From assembly GCF_000006565.2 (NCBI RefSeq), contig NC_031474.1, positions 992,001-1,056,000 on the forward strand: a stretch of DNA of 64,000 nt. The letters run 5' to 3'. The notes beneath the pieces are model-generated. The model was not told the DNA's origin and made no database searches. It saw nothing but the letters and a program-made list of their open reading frames with translations. Source of the DNA: Toxoplasma gondii ME49 (Eukaryota; Apicomplexa; Conoidasida; Eucoccidiorida; Sarcocystidae). Made by a program: the position numbers and the translations under genes. Below are positions 24,827 to 37,600 of this stretch, piece after piece. The first letter of the stretch is position 1, and each line of letters starts with the position of its first letter.

Positions 24827-25743
24827 TCAGCAGTCTGTACCTGAGGGGGTTGAAGTCACAAACAGCCAAGGCTGGCTGCAGTGCGTCAAATACCTCCTCG
24901 ATTTTCTTATTCGCTTCATCGAGTCTGCCTTTGGGGTCTTTCTTGGAAACTATGGGCAATTCAAATCCGATATTCAACGATTTCAGCTCTGTCTCAACCT
25001 CCCGCGCTCCTCCCATGAAAAAGGAAAGATGACGTCGCGTAGGTTGGAATGCGAGGCCTGGCACGAGAAGGTGGATCACTACGAGGGGTTTATTCAGTGA
25101 TCGAGCTGCTTCCTGGACATCGCAAGAAAACGAAAAACGCAAAACAAGGTGAGTGAAAAAACAGTAGGAACAGTACACCACCTTCGAGGTCTGGCAAGAA
25201 CACAGGGGAACTGTGACATCTGTTTCCAGGCTAAACGTTAATGTTCACGCATTATCTGAGTGCACCATCTGGGTTTCGGAGACGTGTCGGCCAGCACGTA
25301 TAGACTGATGGTACACCCTCACTGGTGCACCATCGTTTTGTTCACACGGAACAAATATGGAGAACCAAAGTATTTTTCTTCTAATTCAGTTGTGTTTTAA
25401 CGATCAATTAGAAGTGCGACTGAAAAGCCAACACGTGGAGGTCAGTCTTTCTCACCTGCGCCAAGAGAAGAGCCCAGTTATCTTGAACACGCATATCTCG
25501 TTGGAGATAGCATATTACCACCTTTCCGTCAGCCTTAGGTTTTTGGATTCCCTCTGTCAGCAAACGCACCCGACGCTCATCTACGCAGCCATTCTTTATC
25601 CAGCCTGGTGCCTGTGGTAGCGTGGCAGCCTTCTTCGTTTTCTTCTGGGATTTCTGCTCATGACCCGCTGAAGAGGATCTCTTCAATCCCATAGACTGTT
25701 GACCCGCCGCCTTCGGGGAAGACGTCTGTGTGGGATGAGGCAT
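23128..25743 (-). CDS. PHR: class II CPD photolyase
   Basis: A flavin-dependent enzyme that uses blue/UV-A light to split cyclobutane pyrimidine dimers, acting on DNA in the nucleus. Exons on the minus strand: 25743-25456, 25112-24841, 24609-24492, 24339-23128. Phases match (0, 2, 0), giving 629 residues. Antenna-domain motifs are spread over exons 1-3: YLQRDMRVQDNWALLLAQ, then YQVDTHGVVPCWVASDKLE. Exon 4 begins TAARTLRPKLMELV and carries the FAD-binding catalytic domain with LSPYIHFGHIS (about 323-333), MYWAKKILEWTKSP (W443, W450), CMWSICGVHDQG (W483) and [21 protein letters not shown]-type sequence, all typical of class II. Class II enzymes are usually about 450-500 residues. The extra length is a Ser/Lys-rich N-terminus and a charged C-terminal tail with a possible nuclear signal (KKRQRK). 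The start is the ATG at 25,743. Confidence 0.93.
24793..24826. repeat. AT microsatellite in a photolyase intron
   Basis: An AT run about 10 bases beyond the donor of photolyase exon 2. It extends a false open frame (NVYIYIYI), which marks it as intronic. Confidence 0.9.
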
Positions 25744-28194
25744 TTTTCGTTCAACGGCGTAGCAGTTGATGAAGGCTTTTGAGGGTCTACGCGTAGAAGG
25801 GACCTTTTGCTATGTGGTCAGAAATCAATGGCAAGCTGTCCCTCCAGTGACGACCTGAGCTATCACAGAAAAGCACGAAGCCTCAGAAAGCCGACTGGTG
25901 AGCCGTCGAGTATATGTCAGGTGATGGCAAGGCAGTTGAAGCCACGGTAGAAGAATGCGCTTGCGACGCCTATCAGAATGACCTCAAGTGACGAAGGGCC
26001 TGCACGGCGACGAGGTACAACAAACGGGCTATTGCGCGGTCGCTAGCTCCTCTACCCGACAGTCACACTGTTAAAGAGGCATTTGGCTTGTCACCTCAGT
26101 TGCAAGCATGTTTCGATGAGCGAGCCTACTCACGCTTGACACAGTAAAAGTTAAAGATGGCGACAAAACAACAGAGCTGCTACATACCATTCCGCCGCGT
26201 GTTGTGCACTGGCATTCGGGAAGTGCTCTCCCACGAGAGCAAAGGTGTAGCAAGTCATGCACAGCTCGAATGCTCCTCTGATGCGGTCAAAAAATACGTT
26301 CGCTTCTGCTGAGTTTTCGACTGCCGCTTCTGTGGCTCAGCAGTCATTTTGCAACCTCTACAGAGTCCCTAAAAAAATCAAATCCCGATAAGGTACTGGT
26401 AATCATTCAACCTCTGCGAAAACCACTATCACGTCCAGGCTGACACCGAATACGTTTTCCTGCTGATTTCTTTCTGCAAATATTGGAGAAACAAAATCAT
26501 TTCATTTTGGGGATTTTACACCCCTATCCAGTGAGACGTGTCTACTGCTGCTCGTGTACAGCTACAACCACCGATGTTTGTGCTGATTATGGCACTGCAT
26601 TTCGAAGTACCTTGCAGTTGAGCAAGCCTTCCATTCCAGTTGGTCATTGGCCGTGAGAGCGGCACCACATTATGAAGACTGGTGCCAGGCTCCAAAAGTT
26701 ACAAAAGATTCGATTGAGGCAGTATTTGGTTCGCAGACACCATGTCACGGAAATGTCGCCACAATACCAGAGACTATGAAGGAAAACGCCGTGGTGGGGG
26801 TGAGTGGCAGGAGTAGTCTGAATCAAGTTCGTGTGCGATTGCACTGAGGGTGCAAAAGCAGACGTCTCGAAAATTGAACTCAAGCCTTAAACGACAGGAT
26901 CCCAGAGCAGAAAAGCTCCTGCCAATCCTGGCGCCCGTGCCAGTCAGCCTCTTTCAATCAGACGCGGAAACACGGCACTCATCCGCAAAGCTGCGGGGTG
27001 CACTTGTTCCCACATCTGCTCATTTTTCTGGTTGGCGACCCACACCTCGTGGCATGTGACCTCTCGGTCAGAAAGCGGCATCTCAGACCCTCCCCTCTGC
27101 CTGTCTGTGATCGCGGCACCGCATTGCGAGCGAGACACCGGGAACACCGTCGGGACGCAGAGATTTCCGAGCTCTGACACTCACCCAAACACGCATGAAA
27201 GACTCTAAAATGCTTCTCCAGTCAACAGCTCATATCGCTCCACTAGCACGCTTCGGGGTGGGAACAGCGAAGACATAAGCTCCATTCTGTTAGCGGAACG
27301 TCCTCGGGAAGACAGTTCCACCAGTCGCATGAACTCAAGCCTTGGAAGAGCCCGCATGTAAGCGGCAACTGCAATCAACCTCCAGCCGTCGCGCTGCCTC
27401 TTCTCCAGGCAAGAAGCCTGTCACAGAGGAGACGTGCACAACACATCAGGCGACTGTAGCTGAGAGGCGTCCACGAATTTCTCATCGATCCTCTCGACCC
27501 CATGGCACGGAGACTTTCCCCATAGCTTGTGAAGAGCATATTGGAGACTGCGTGGTCGACGCACTGCGCGCGGACGCCCACAGCGAAGTCTCAAAAGCCC
27601 TCGTCGGAACGCTATGATGCAACTTGCTTGCTGCTCCCGGAAGCGCGCCATTTCGCTGCTTGGTTTGCGGAGACGTCATCTGTATGAAACAGACACACAA
27701 CACACACCGCTCGTGGAGAAGCCCTATTCGACTGGAAAGCATCTGGCGACAAAAAACAGAACGGCATCCTTGTATCAACTGTTGACGACACGAAGAAAAC
27801 AAACATGTGGGAACCGTTGATTGACGGGAAAAGCCACAAAAAATAAAGGCCACCCGTCACCCACGGACCAGAGCAGTATAGAATGATGTTTGACCACACA
27901 CAGCAACGTCGGTGCAGAGCACTGCTGGGAGACTTCGATCATCATTCTAGAAGACGCGTGTTCATTTTCAGAAAACCAGAACAAGATGTCTCCATCCTAG
28001 ACCCAGATTGTGGGCGTCAGAGGATTGACAGATGAAGTGATGTATCATCATCGCGTCGAGGAGGAAATACACGCATTTGCCACACACGGCGGACATGTAC
28101 ATGTCAGCAAGCACGAAATTCCAGTGACGATGTCTTGCACTTCATATACAATAAAGGAAACGACACGGAAGATGCCGCATATCGGCTCGCAATG

Positions 28195-28366
28195 GGGGCA
28201 CAGGTTTTTCGTTCAGCACTTCTTAGAGGATAAACAAGGATCTCCTCAAGGAGCGATCCTACGGAACGCCTCAATCAGTGGAAGGAGAAGTAAAGTTGTC
28301 ATCAGAGAAAAACCCAAAAATGCACCAAAACACCAGTGCCGCACACCAGACCATCAGGGTTAAAAA
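28195..28366 (+). repeat. copy A of a diverged dispersed repeat
   Basis: This segment resembles 63,355-63,552. The words CACAGG, GTTCAG, ATCCTAC and TCAAT occur in the same order. The block AAAAATG...AAACAC..GTG..GCACACCAGAC (28,316-28,353) matches 63,515-63,552 at about 29 of 38 positions without gaps. In one frame the matching proteins share KM..NT..AHQT.R. The nature of the repeat is unknown. Confidence 0.4.
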
Positions 28367-29414
28367 GCTCGGTTTGTTTATAGTCTCCCCACAATGGAGG
28401 TCGGGGTTGGATTTCTGTTGTCCATCCTTCTGGTCAAGGTTCTGCAGTTCGGCAGCCTTAGAACACATATCAGCACGTCAATATGGAGAAGCCATTGCAA
28501 CATTTCCGACACGAGTTGCATTGTGGAAAAAGGCACTGCGTCTCAGAAGGAAGGCAGCATTGATGGGTGATGTCAACAGGACGTCAGACACGCAGCACAA
28601 AGCGCGGCTGCTCCATCGTTATCATCCGCTTCGTGCCCTCAATCCTCTATAGTATGCAACGAGTTGAAGAGAAAGATTAAACAGGGAAAAGCGTGAAACG
28701 GACTCGGCGGCGGTGAGACCTTTAGGAGGGAACACGTTGTCCGCACTTGGCACGGAAGCGCAACACAGTAAAAGCTGTCTTCTCTGGGTCAAGAAACGTT
28801 CATACAGAGGAACGATACTCACGCTATTCGGGCTGCATTTTCTTGCGAGGAAAACTTACTTTTGTTCGAGTCAAAAACGTTCAAGCAGTTCCCTCACGTT
28901 GTCTGGTCGATGGGGCTGACTGCGGCCCCTCGACACCTCTTGGTGATACATGGCGTGCGATCATATTTGGCGTTCGCGGCAAATATCCACTCGAATAACT
29001 TTAAAAAGTGGTTTACAAAAAAAAACCTGTCTCGCTGTCCACAACGATAAACCGAGAGCGCACTGCGGGGCGAAGCGCACCTGCAACACTAATCCGATGC
29101 AACTACTCTTGTTACATTGTTGATTGCATTTTCTCTTGCCGCTTCTGAAAGCCAACCGTGAATCGTGCATCATTCACAGCGGCTCCCTCCGCGAACAAAT
29201 GCGCGGGAAAAAAACGGAAGATGAAAAGCAATGAGAGGGGTGCATCCCACAATCGGCGGGGTAAGTTCAGCTTCGAGGCGTCCCCAGTCACCGTGGCAGC
29301 GGGAGGGGCGGCGACTGCTGTGTGTGGGGGGCACTTTGTTTTCCCAACGCTTTTCCTTCGGTTCCGTCGATCAGGTGGGGATGGTCCCGCGAAAAAGGCG
29401 CGCAGCGTGGCTAC

Positions 29415-29654
29415 ATGTTGCCGCGTGTGTGCTGCGGCTGCAAAAAGCTGTACTGGCCATTGTCTCCCACCGTACACGGAGATAGGTGTCCGATTCCTGT
29501 TGAGATACACAAGTACGTAAACTGCAGTCAGACTTTCTTCAAGGTGGTGAATGAATTTCAGTATGCGATAATGGCTAGCAAGGAAATGGGGCACGATAAG
29601 CGACGTTGGCAAAAGGTGCTGGCCAAAAGGCAACCCTACATTTTGAACAACAGG
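29415..29654 (+). other. candidate coding segment, unknown product
   Basis: An 80-codon plus-strand segment starts at an ATG and ends at a possible donor (AACAGG then GTGGGT). Its translation is protein-like, with clustered cysteines (CCGCKKLYW, later DRCP) that could bind zinc, and a Lys/Arg-rich end (KRRWQKVLAKR). No downstream exon could be connected, and a longer minus-strand frame overlaps it. The family is not recognised. Confidence 0.25.
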
Positions 29655-32600
29655 GTGGGTACTTTTCAGTGGCTACTCGTATAGGTCGGAATTTACGATG
29701 CCCCTCAGCCGTGCCTAGTTCCTAGTTGGGGCTGCAAACATATGCTTGTGGAAAGCCTGAGAAATTTGGGCTACTTGTCTGTAGGAAGGCAGGATTGTGT
29801 GCTCGTTTGAACGTAGTGCAGGCACAAAGCTTTTGTTGGACCGGGTTACATGAGTCGTCAGGTACTGTCGTATGGTACTGTCGTATGTGTTGTGGTGGCT
29901 GCTGCCCGAGAATATGTCTGACAGAAGCCAAGGCACTCGTGTCTGCTTAGCAGCAGCAATAACTCGTGACCACGGAAGCTACCATGTACAAATGGACAAT
30001 ATCCTGAGAAACTCCGGTTGTTTTCGGTGGCCTATCCACAAATATGGGACCTACTACTCTCGTCCGGCTTCCGCGTAAATAAATGCAAGATGCCAAGGCA
30101 AGGCCGTGAGGTGTTGGCACCAGCCGTGTTACTGCCACGTTCAATATATGCCGCGTTTCCACGAACAGTGTTGCCAGTGTTGCGCCGATTTATTAAACAG
30201 TACAGTGGTGTAATAGGAGTACTATAATAGCTATGCCGACCGCTGCTTACGGTGAAGTGCAAACACAGCATTCGATAGCCCTACTGTATGACAGAATAGG
30301 GTAGAAAGCAATCTATCGGTTGAGTCGAGCCTGCTCGGGTGTTTTAGATGGCCGCTGGCGTGTCGCTGTGAGGTAACTTGTACAACGCAAAGAAAGAAAA
30401 AACGGCAATAAAACAGAGAAAACGCTGTCGGCGGTCAGGGAACAAGAAGTGGCGTAGCTGAGGTCACACAACGAAATGTAGTTTTGTTGTTGCGCAGTCA
30501 TCAACTGAAGAGCCCGCTTCTGGACCAAAGTATATTGAAAAGCCACGACTGTCAAACTTTGAAATGGACGAATACAACATTATTAACGACTAGCCAAACG
30601 TGAATTACACAGAAAACCATGTCCTGAAGAAAAGGTTGTTCGAGACGCGTCCTGACTGGAACGGCAAAGCAACAACCCGACTACATTAATGAAAAAACCA
30701 TGGTTTCTGCCCGTGCATAATGCAGACCGAGTACCGGGGATACTCGACAACCCCCTACTACCATCATGGAGCGTATGAATCACGAAGGGAGACACTCAAA
30801 CTGAATCAGAAAAACATGGCTGCAGTCCGGGAAATCTTCAAAAACCACTAATCCTACGTTAGTGCTATCTGCTAGCGTTAACTCAACTGAAAAGATAATC
30901 TATTAACATAATGTGTGAGTTTGCCTTGGTCTCTGGTTGCATTCGATCCCTCTGAGGATATACTTGGTTGCCTGCAACCCACGTTCAGCTTGTCAACTTC
31001 GTCCGCGGTGACTCTGGAAGTGGACTGTACCCTTGCAGAACCCGGTACCACAATGGGATGTGTTGAAGACCTTTGAGGGAACGAAGTCTCAAATAAGGTC
31101 ATCTCCGGGTCGACGCAGTGTAGGCAGAATACAGAACAACTTCAAGCTCTCGAGCTGCACAGAAAGAGTTCCCACACTACAGACAGGCTGCAAACTTTCG
31201 TCCAACATTTTTATTATCCGATTATTCGCTTCCCTAGATAGACCACCAGGTGCCGTTCGCTCATCGGTGCAAGCAACGATTCGTCACCAAGAAAAATTTT
31301 ACGCGGTCTGCCGCCGCTGCTGATTCTCCCTATCCATGTTCTGACTAAAGTCCAGACAACAATTTCCTGTACGGCGCCACACTACGCTTTTGTCGAAACA
31401 GTTATGTCCTTGTCACGCTTTCTTTTAATTCCTTTAGTTGAACGGAAACATCTAAAACCATTATATGTGGTGTTTCGCCGCTGTGAGACATAATCCGCCC
31501 TGCATCATCGTTGAGAGGTTTCGTTCAAAGTATAGCCAGAAAAAACGCTATTCAATTTCATTTTTGAGCGGAAGGCATGCGCTTCTCCTCGTTGCGCACA
31601 GAATCCGCGGAATAACATGTAAGCTCAACGGTGCAGATGACGCATAACCACAGGTTTTTTCTTGAGAAGAAATAGGCTCAACACCGTAAAAGGAGTCGCC
31701 CTCTGTTCAATTGGAAAGATCAGCTGTACCTTGGAGGAATGGAAAACAACGCAGGCCCAAGGAAATGACTCCTCGTCTTCTGGGATGACTGCAACAAAAG
31801 CACAGTAGTGCAAGGTAACAATGAAAGAACGTGGCTAAGAATCATCAAATACCTTCGAGGGTCCATTCTCTCAGTATGCCTGCGCCTAGTCGCGGTTGCT
31901 CCTCACTGTACCAACTTAAAATTCGCATGAAGTCGTCCTGCAATCCTTCGTTGTGACCAACACAAAAAGTCCCAGCTCCAGCCCTCTCCCAAAGTCGGAT
32001 ATCTTCACCTCCTCCGGCAAGGGGAATCTGCCAGAATCTGGTTTCTTTGTGTTGGCTGCCTCACGTGTGTGTTTAGCCGTTAAGAATATAACGCTAGAAT
32101 CTGTGTCTTAGCTTCGGCATGGACACAAAACAAAGGAAAAAGCTCCGCGTTGACTAAATGAACTGGACTCACCGCAGGCTACGAGGCCTTCATTGCTCCG
32201 TCCATGCGTCATATCAAGAGCCACCTACAATAGAACAGCAAACCTACTGTCGCGACATTCACACTGGTCCCACAAATTTCGTCTCTAGCTTCTGCGGTCC
32301 TATTTTCAAAGGGTTTTGCCCTAAACCACTGACGCAAAGAACGACACCGACCACCTTGTTGTATACCATCCTTCGCTCCGGCACCCCATGGTGAATTGCC
32401 ATTCGAATCGCAAATACAGCAAAAAGTAGGAAATACATGTACTGCGTGACTGCCAGACCCGTGGGGTTGCTGGCAAAAACCCTGAATCTTATTGGGGAAA
32501 GAGGAATCACAGCGGTGACGGTGTGGAGAGGACCCTCACGTTCACAGCTCCAGCGGACGCGTGCATTCCGCGACGCGTATGTCGAGTATATTCGCGTTCA

Positions 32601-33572
32601 GGTGCCATGCAGCCTGAGTTGCGGGTGTCTGTTGTGTTTATTCGTTTTTATTAGCAACTGTGAGAAACGATTGTTTGATACTTCTTGGGCCTTACCCTGA
32701 GTGCTGCAGCGAGGCGGCGTGTCTTGAAGCACCGCGCCACATGTGGCTTTGTAGGTTGTTCTAAAAACGGAGCAATACACAGTGAACACCTGGCTCTATC
32801 TACTACTCGCAGCTGAGAGCCTTTGTGAGCGACGCATGCAGGAGAAACGTTTCATGTCTCAGGAAAGGGAAATCGAGCCTCGCAAGAGCCGAGTCGTCCG
32901 GACTGTGAGGAGAAGCTACGCCGTTTATTGACTGCCGTTCCTTTCCCAAATCGCTCTTGTCCTAGACACCTGTTTTCTCGTTCTGAGGGTTTGCTGCCCT
33001 GATAGTAGGGCACGACCAGAGGGCTGCTGGGAAAAAAGGTGACAGACTGACGGGGGCCAATGCATGCTCTTTCTCCTTCACGCCTCACCAATAGATGGAT
33101 TTCTCCTTATCTGGTGTTTTCGAGAGAAGCCGTGTTCCGGATTGACTGATGTCAGGCTAAGAGCGCGACTGCATAGCAAACAGAGTCGTACGCGTATCTT
33201 GTCAGAACTGTTGACGATGTTTTGGCACTTACTTGCATTCGTGTCCGCTACGAGCAGCGAGCACTTTGGGAAGGCTGTTTTAACCCTCACAAGGTCCGAA
33301 GCTGCACAGACACCGGGCACAGATACGTGAAAACGCTCTCGCCATTGGTTGTTCGGCAGCCACGCGGAGAGTTCTGCTCTCGACTGAAACAGCTGCAGAG
33401 CTACTCCCATTCATCGGTGCAGCTCCGGATCACCTGAGGTACGTCTAGGTGCCTCGTTTCCTACAGCAGGAAACTGCGATACACTGACTCGAGATAGCGA
33501 CTGGAAAGCTCAACCACTGGCTCTGAGATACCCTCTAGTCTGTTTGTTTCCTTCGCTCACCCCCAGCGAACG

Positions 33573-34078
33573 TTAGGTTGCATAATCCATCGTCAGCCGG
33601 AGCTGGCGTGATGTCGACGGTGACGGAGTCTGCCTCTGGAGAAGACGACAAGGCATCGCACACTTGGATGGTACCTTAGAAGTCACCTCAGAAGGAGAAG
33701 AGTTGTCTTCTTCAGCCTGCGGGGGTTTCCAGTCCTTCAAATTATAGTTTCCCATTCTGTAGAGCTCACACAATGACTGCTGGAACAGTGTTGAATCCCA
33801 GCTTTTCTGAACAGGTAAAATCAGGTTGACGCCTTCGTCGCACAAACAGGCGCACGAACAGAAGCCGCCACGTACGCCACACACTGTCGGCAGAGAAAGC
33901 AAAAGGAAAGAATGCAGCGCTGTGTGCCTTCGAGGAGAAGCAGGAAAAACGCAAGACGCAAAAAAAAACATTCAAAGCTGGAAAGCATTTCTCCCCACTA
34001 CCTGCCGGGCTTACTTAGTCGTGACATCCGATCTAGAACGCTGAGGACCAGACGCAGCCTGGGGGCTTCCACGTTCCA
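33573..34078 (-). CDS. candidate 3' exons of an unrecognised gene
   Basis: Two minus-strand segments have good splice signals and matching phase. Exon 34078-34015 follows a strong acceptor (GTCTCTTTGCAG) and ends at TAA then GTAAGC, encoding WNVEAPRLRLVLSVLDRMSRL. The terminal exon 33832-33573 encodes VNLILPVQKSWDSTLFQQSL, then a tail ending in MDYAT and a stop. The second acceptor (GACGAAG) is weak. Upstream exons were not found and no family is recognised. Confidence 0.35.
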
Positions 34079-34372
34079 CTGCAAAGAGACCGACATCGGA
34101 GACAAATGAGTGCTGCCTTCAAAGAGACAAAATACAATCCTCATACAGGCAATTTCTTCCACCAAAAACGGAATGTGTCGTGAATGGGCAAATTGTTCTT
34201 CAGACAGTGTTGAACGAGCAACGGCGTGGGAAAAGAGCAAAACAGCGAGATTTAGTGATCGCACCTCTTAAATGAACACACATAGAACCTCCAGTACCTA
34301 TCAAAGCATTCTTTGCTCTTAGGCCCTCCACGCGCATTCGTCTCCACAAATTCGAGTGTTGTCAACATTTTT

Positions 34373-34697
34373 CTAGGGATTCAGCTTCACTTTTGAGAAC
34401 ACGGGCATCCATGAATAGCCAAGCAAATCCCACAAATGTGCGTGTTCAAGATCTTTCGTGAAACGGGGAAGCCGTGTTGGTGTCTCTCTTGAGCGTGACA
34501 GAACGGCATTAAGGTCTCCGACAACGCAGATCACCACAGACCTGTCGGTGCTTGATCGAAAGTCCCAAACACCCTAAGGAATAACTGGCGCGAACATTGC
34601 CGAGGTTTGGTGTCCCGCACAAAAAATTCCTCGCGATTCCCGTGGACTGGACTCCAGCGTCCAGAGACAGTTGCACCGCTGATACGCTAACATCTCA
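34373..34697 (-). pseudogene. broken endonuclease/exonuclease/phosphatase-like frame
   Basis: On the minus strand, 34,573 down to 34,373 encodes an uninterrupted stretch containing VVICVVGDLNAVLSRSRE and, after a short spacer, FTKDLEHAHLWDLLGYSW. This resembles the GDFN-x-VLS ... F..L....L.DL pattern of AP-type endonuclease domains, including those of LINE retroelements. The same frame continues upstream to about 34,697, broken by one TAG at 34,574-34,576, with FAPVIP just before it where these domains have Y-A-P. It stops again at 34,373. Inference: a decayed fragment, possibly of a retroelement. No reverse transcriptase domain was recognised nearby, and the match may be fortuitous. Confidence 0.3.
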
Positions 34698-34699
34698 GT

Positions 34700-37600
34700 G
34701 GCTACGCTAAGCTACTGTGTAACACTTTCTCATCGTACTCAGACTAGCAGTCTCTGAGACCTGATTGTGTGTGAGCTTGTTCTGGTGAGTACATCCTGCG
34801 GCTTGGACTGATGGTTTCGATCTTGAAGGTTTGTGTGTAGTCTTCGAACTGTTGTGTGACATGAGAAACTTAAACGTACCTCGCAGGCAGGAATGTCTGG
34901 CGTGCCGGCGGTGTCGACGTCCTCTCCTTGGAGTGTCTGGACAGGGCAATCCTGAGCGACAGCACAGACGCTGGACAGCGACTCAACCGCCTTCAGAAAT
35001 TACCGCTTTCTGGACGAATTTAAAAAGAATGACAAGTGGATGCATATCCAGCACACACCGACGGGAGCAAACATAAATGTGTTCCAACCCAAAAGCGGGT
35101 CTAGGAGAGCAAGAAAGCAGCAGTTTTCGAACGATTTCGACTGCGTCTTTCCCACAGACAAAAAGTGGCCGAGAACATCTAAAGGCGTCTCGGTGAAACA
35201 TCGTTTCCAGCCCCTCTGGCGACCAGTGGCAATCGCTACACATGGCAACAGGTTGTGCCGCTGTCAGACCGCCAGATCGATTTCTTCTTTGGGGAACGTT
35301 CACTTCGAGTTTATTTTGACAGTGGAAGCATACGCGAGCTCCACCCTACACGAAGTATTTTTCGTGCATAAGGCAATCTCTGCCGTACCTGAGTGATCCA
35401 GAGATTTTCCATAAGTGCATCTGTGAAATCGAAGGAGAGGACACCTTGACCCTGTCGTCTGCCTCAAAAAACCGCATCGGGAGAGCAAGTGCACACACGC
35501 AAGAACAGGCCCTTACTTTCGTTTCCGAAGGTGGCCTGGCTCCATGTGAGAACCCTGAAAGACAGTTGTTGATCGCAAGTTCCACAGCGACCGTGGCAAA
35601 CTGTACGTACACCAGAGCGGCAAAATAAATGCGAAATACGACCCATTTATGGCCAAGGCAGCATGGTGCGCCACCTGCATTAGACTTGAACTCAAATGTG
35701 TGAGTCCAAATAAGTGACCAGCACTGACTGTGTGCGTCCCTACAACTCAAAAAGCACGGATCATTACGCGTCGCGCTTACTTGGCCAGTTTCATGGTGAT
35801 TCTGCTGCAGTGCGAAGCCAATTTCAAAGTATTGTGTAAGTGAAGGATGTCCACGACCAGTCCGATGTTGTTCCGTCGCTTGCTCTCAATTACCCACCCT
35901 GGGTGGAAGAGTGCCCTCTGATGACGCGCAGAGCAGGGCAGAAAAGGAGCAGACGATGGAAGTCAAAACCACGAGACGAGACGAGTCTGAAGAGACGCTT
36001 CTGATTCTGGGAGACTCATCCAGCGCGTCTCGATATGTTGTTTCCCATAGGAAACCTCACAAGTCGTTAAGTTCTCGAAAGAACTGAGGAGCGACAGACG
36101 GGAAACCGATTTGGAGCGCACATTGAGAAACATACAACCCTATGGGGTCGCCTGGTGGCCACCAGGCAAACCAGAAAAAAGAAAGGAAGTCTCTAGCTAG
36201 AAACGGAAACAATTCTGCCACCCGAAAAGCGTTCCGTTTGCCGTGCCACTGTCCGAACGCAACCGTATCAGAGTGTCGTGGAGCGTCAGCCACACACAAC
36301 GAACAAACACGAACAAGAGCCCTTTCCAACTTCGTGAACAATCATTCACCTGTCAGAGCAGATGTTCTTACGGCATCTGCCTCGACGTAGGCTTCAATTT
36401 CGTCGCAGTGTCGCACATTGAGGAAAACTTGACTCGGAGTTAGTTTCAGGTAACATATTGGAGCCCCTAAAATCGACGAGGTCGATCGGCTTGCAGCTCC
36501 TATCTTTGCCATCCGAGCCAGGGCTGCTGTTGCTCCTGATGGTGTCGGAGAAACGGGAGAAAGTCAACGAAAACCGACAGTGTCTGCTGTTGGCATGAAT
36601 CGTTCCACAAATCTCCCAGCTCCGACCCCGACAGATGAGGAGTGGATATGAAGCGGAAGCGAAAGATTGCTAGACGGGGGTAGGGATGCTTAATGCAACG
36701 TATCGCAAACTGAGGTCGCAGTGATCGCAGGCGGGGAAGGGTCTCTACATGGCTGGAATGAAAGGCACGCCGTGGCGCAAACGAGCGGCAGGTTGCTGGA
36801 AAAAAACGAAAAAGCTGAAGCTATGTGCCGGTTTCCTTCTTTTTCACAAAAAGAACGCTTACCCAGGAGATACGGGAGAGTGTCCAGACGCAGAGAGGCC
36901 TTGAACTTCATCGCTGGTTACCAGACAGTGCAGAGATCTTGGCGATTCGCGGGCTCTCTGTAGGGGTGCCTTGTCGGGTCCCTTCTACCACCATGATTTG
37001 GATTGTTCGTTTCTCCTGTTGGAGTTCATTCTCTCGTACATGGCGTCACTACACTACAACTCGGATACGGTTTCCACCATAGACAGGCAACGAAATGTGC
37101 GTCAACCCTAGGTTTCACGTGGGAGTGTGCGGCCAAGGCGCTTCATCTTGCTAAGGATGGGAGGCAATGGCCACGTTTTTGCAGAGTTCGATCCGGCTTC
37201 AAAGTACAGTGGGCGCACAGACGCCCGGAAGTTGACGGTTCAACATGTCACCCGAGAACAACTGCAAAAGACAATCGAGGCAGGTCGGGAAACACGCAGG
37301 AGTGAAGACAAAAACGAGACAGGATACACAGGCGGCGCCGAAACATAAATTGCTCGGCACCTTATTTGCCAGTTCCAAGGCAGCAGACAAAGGGGAGGCA
37401 GGGAACAATGTTTGCGATCAAGAAATCTGCGTACTTCCCGTCGTCAGCTGGCTCGCTGGGAGGTTAACATCGGACGAACACAAGGCGGTAACACGTGCTG
37501 TAGCCTTCAATTTTACAGCATCTGAACGCTTTTTCGTGTGTTTGGCAAAGTGGAGGGGATCTATCACGTCTATAATTGCGTACAGTGAAGCAAACTGAGA

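Larger units (their letters stand above)
25744..33572. other. gene-poor region, first half
   Basis: The photolyase promoter and 5' UTR should lie in the first kilobase or so. Beyond that only short open frames appear on all six frames, at a density expected by chance for roughly 50% GC DNA. A minus-strand frame of about 170 codons (29,112-29,633) overlaps a protein-like plus-strand segment, and neither can be preferred with confidence. No complete gene is called. Confidence 0.4.

Noticed and set aside
26400..26560. AT-rich stretch considered as a mitochondrial insert (NUMT)
   Set aside because: No cytochrome or mitochondrial rRNA fragment could be recognised in the translations or sequence.
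28010..28363. GSPQGAIL peptide as a reverse-transcriptase motif
   Set aside because: It resembles the xPQG motif of RTs, but no neighbouring RT motifs (such as a DD pair) or longer frame support it.
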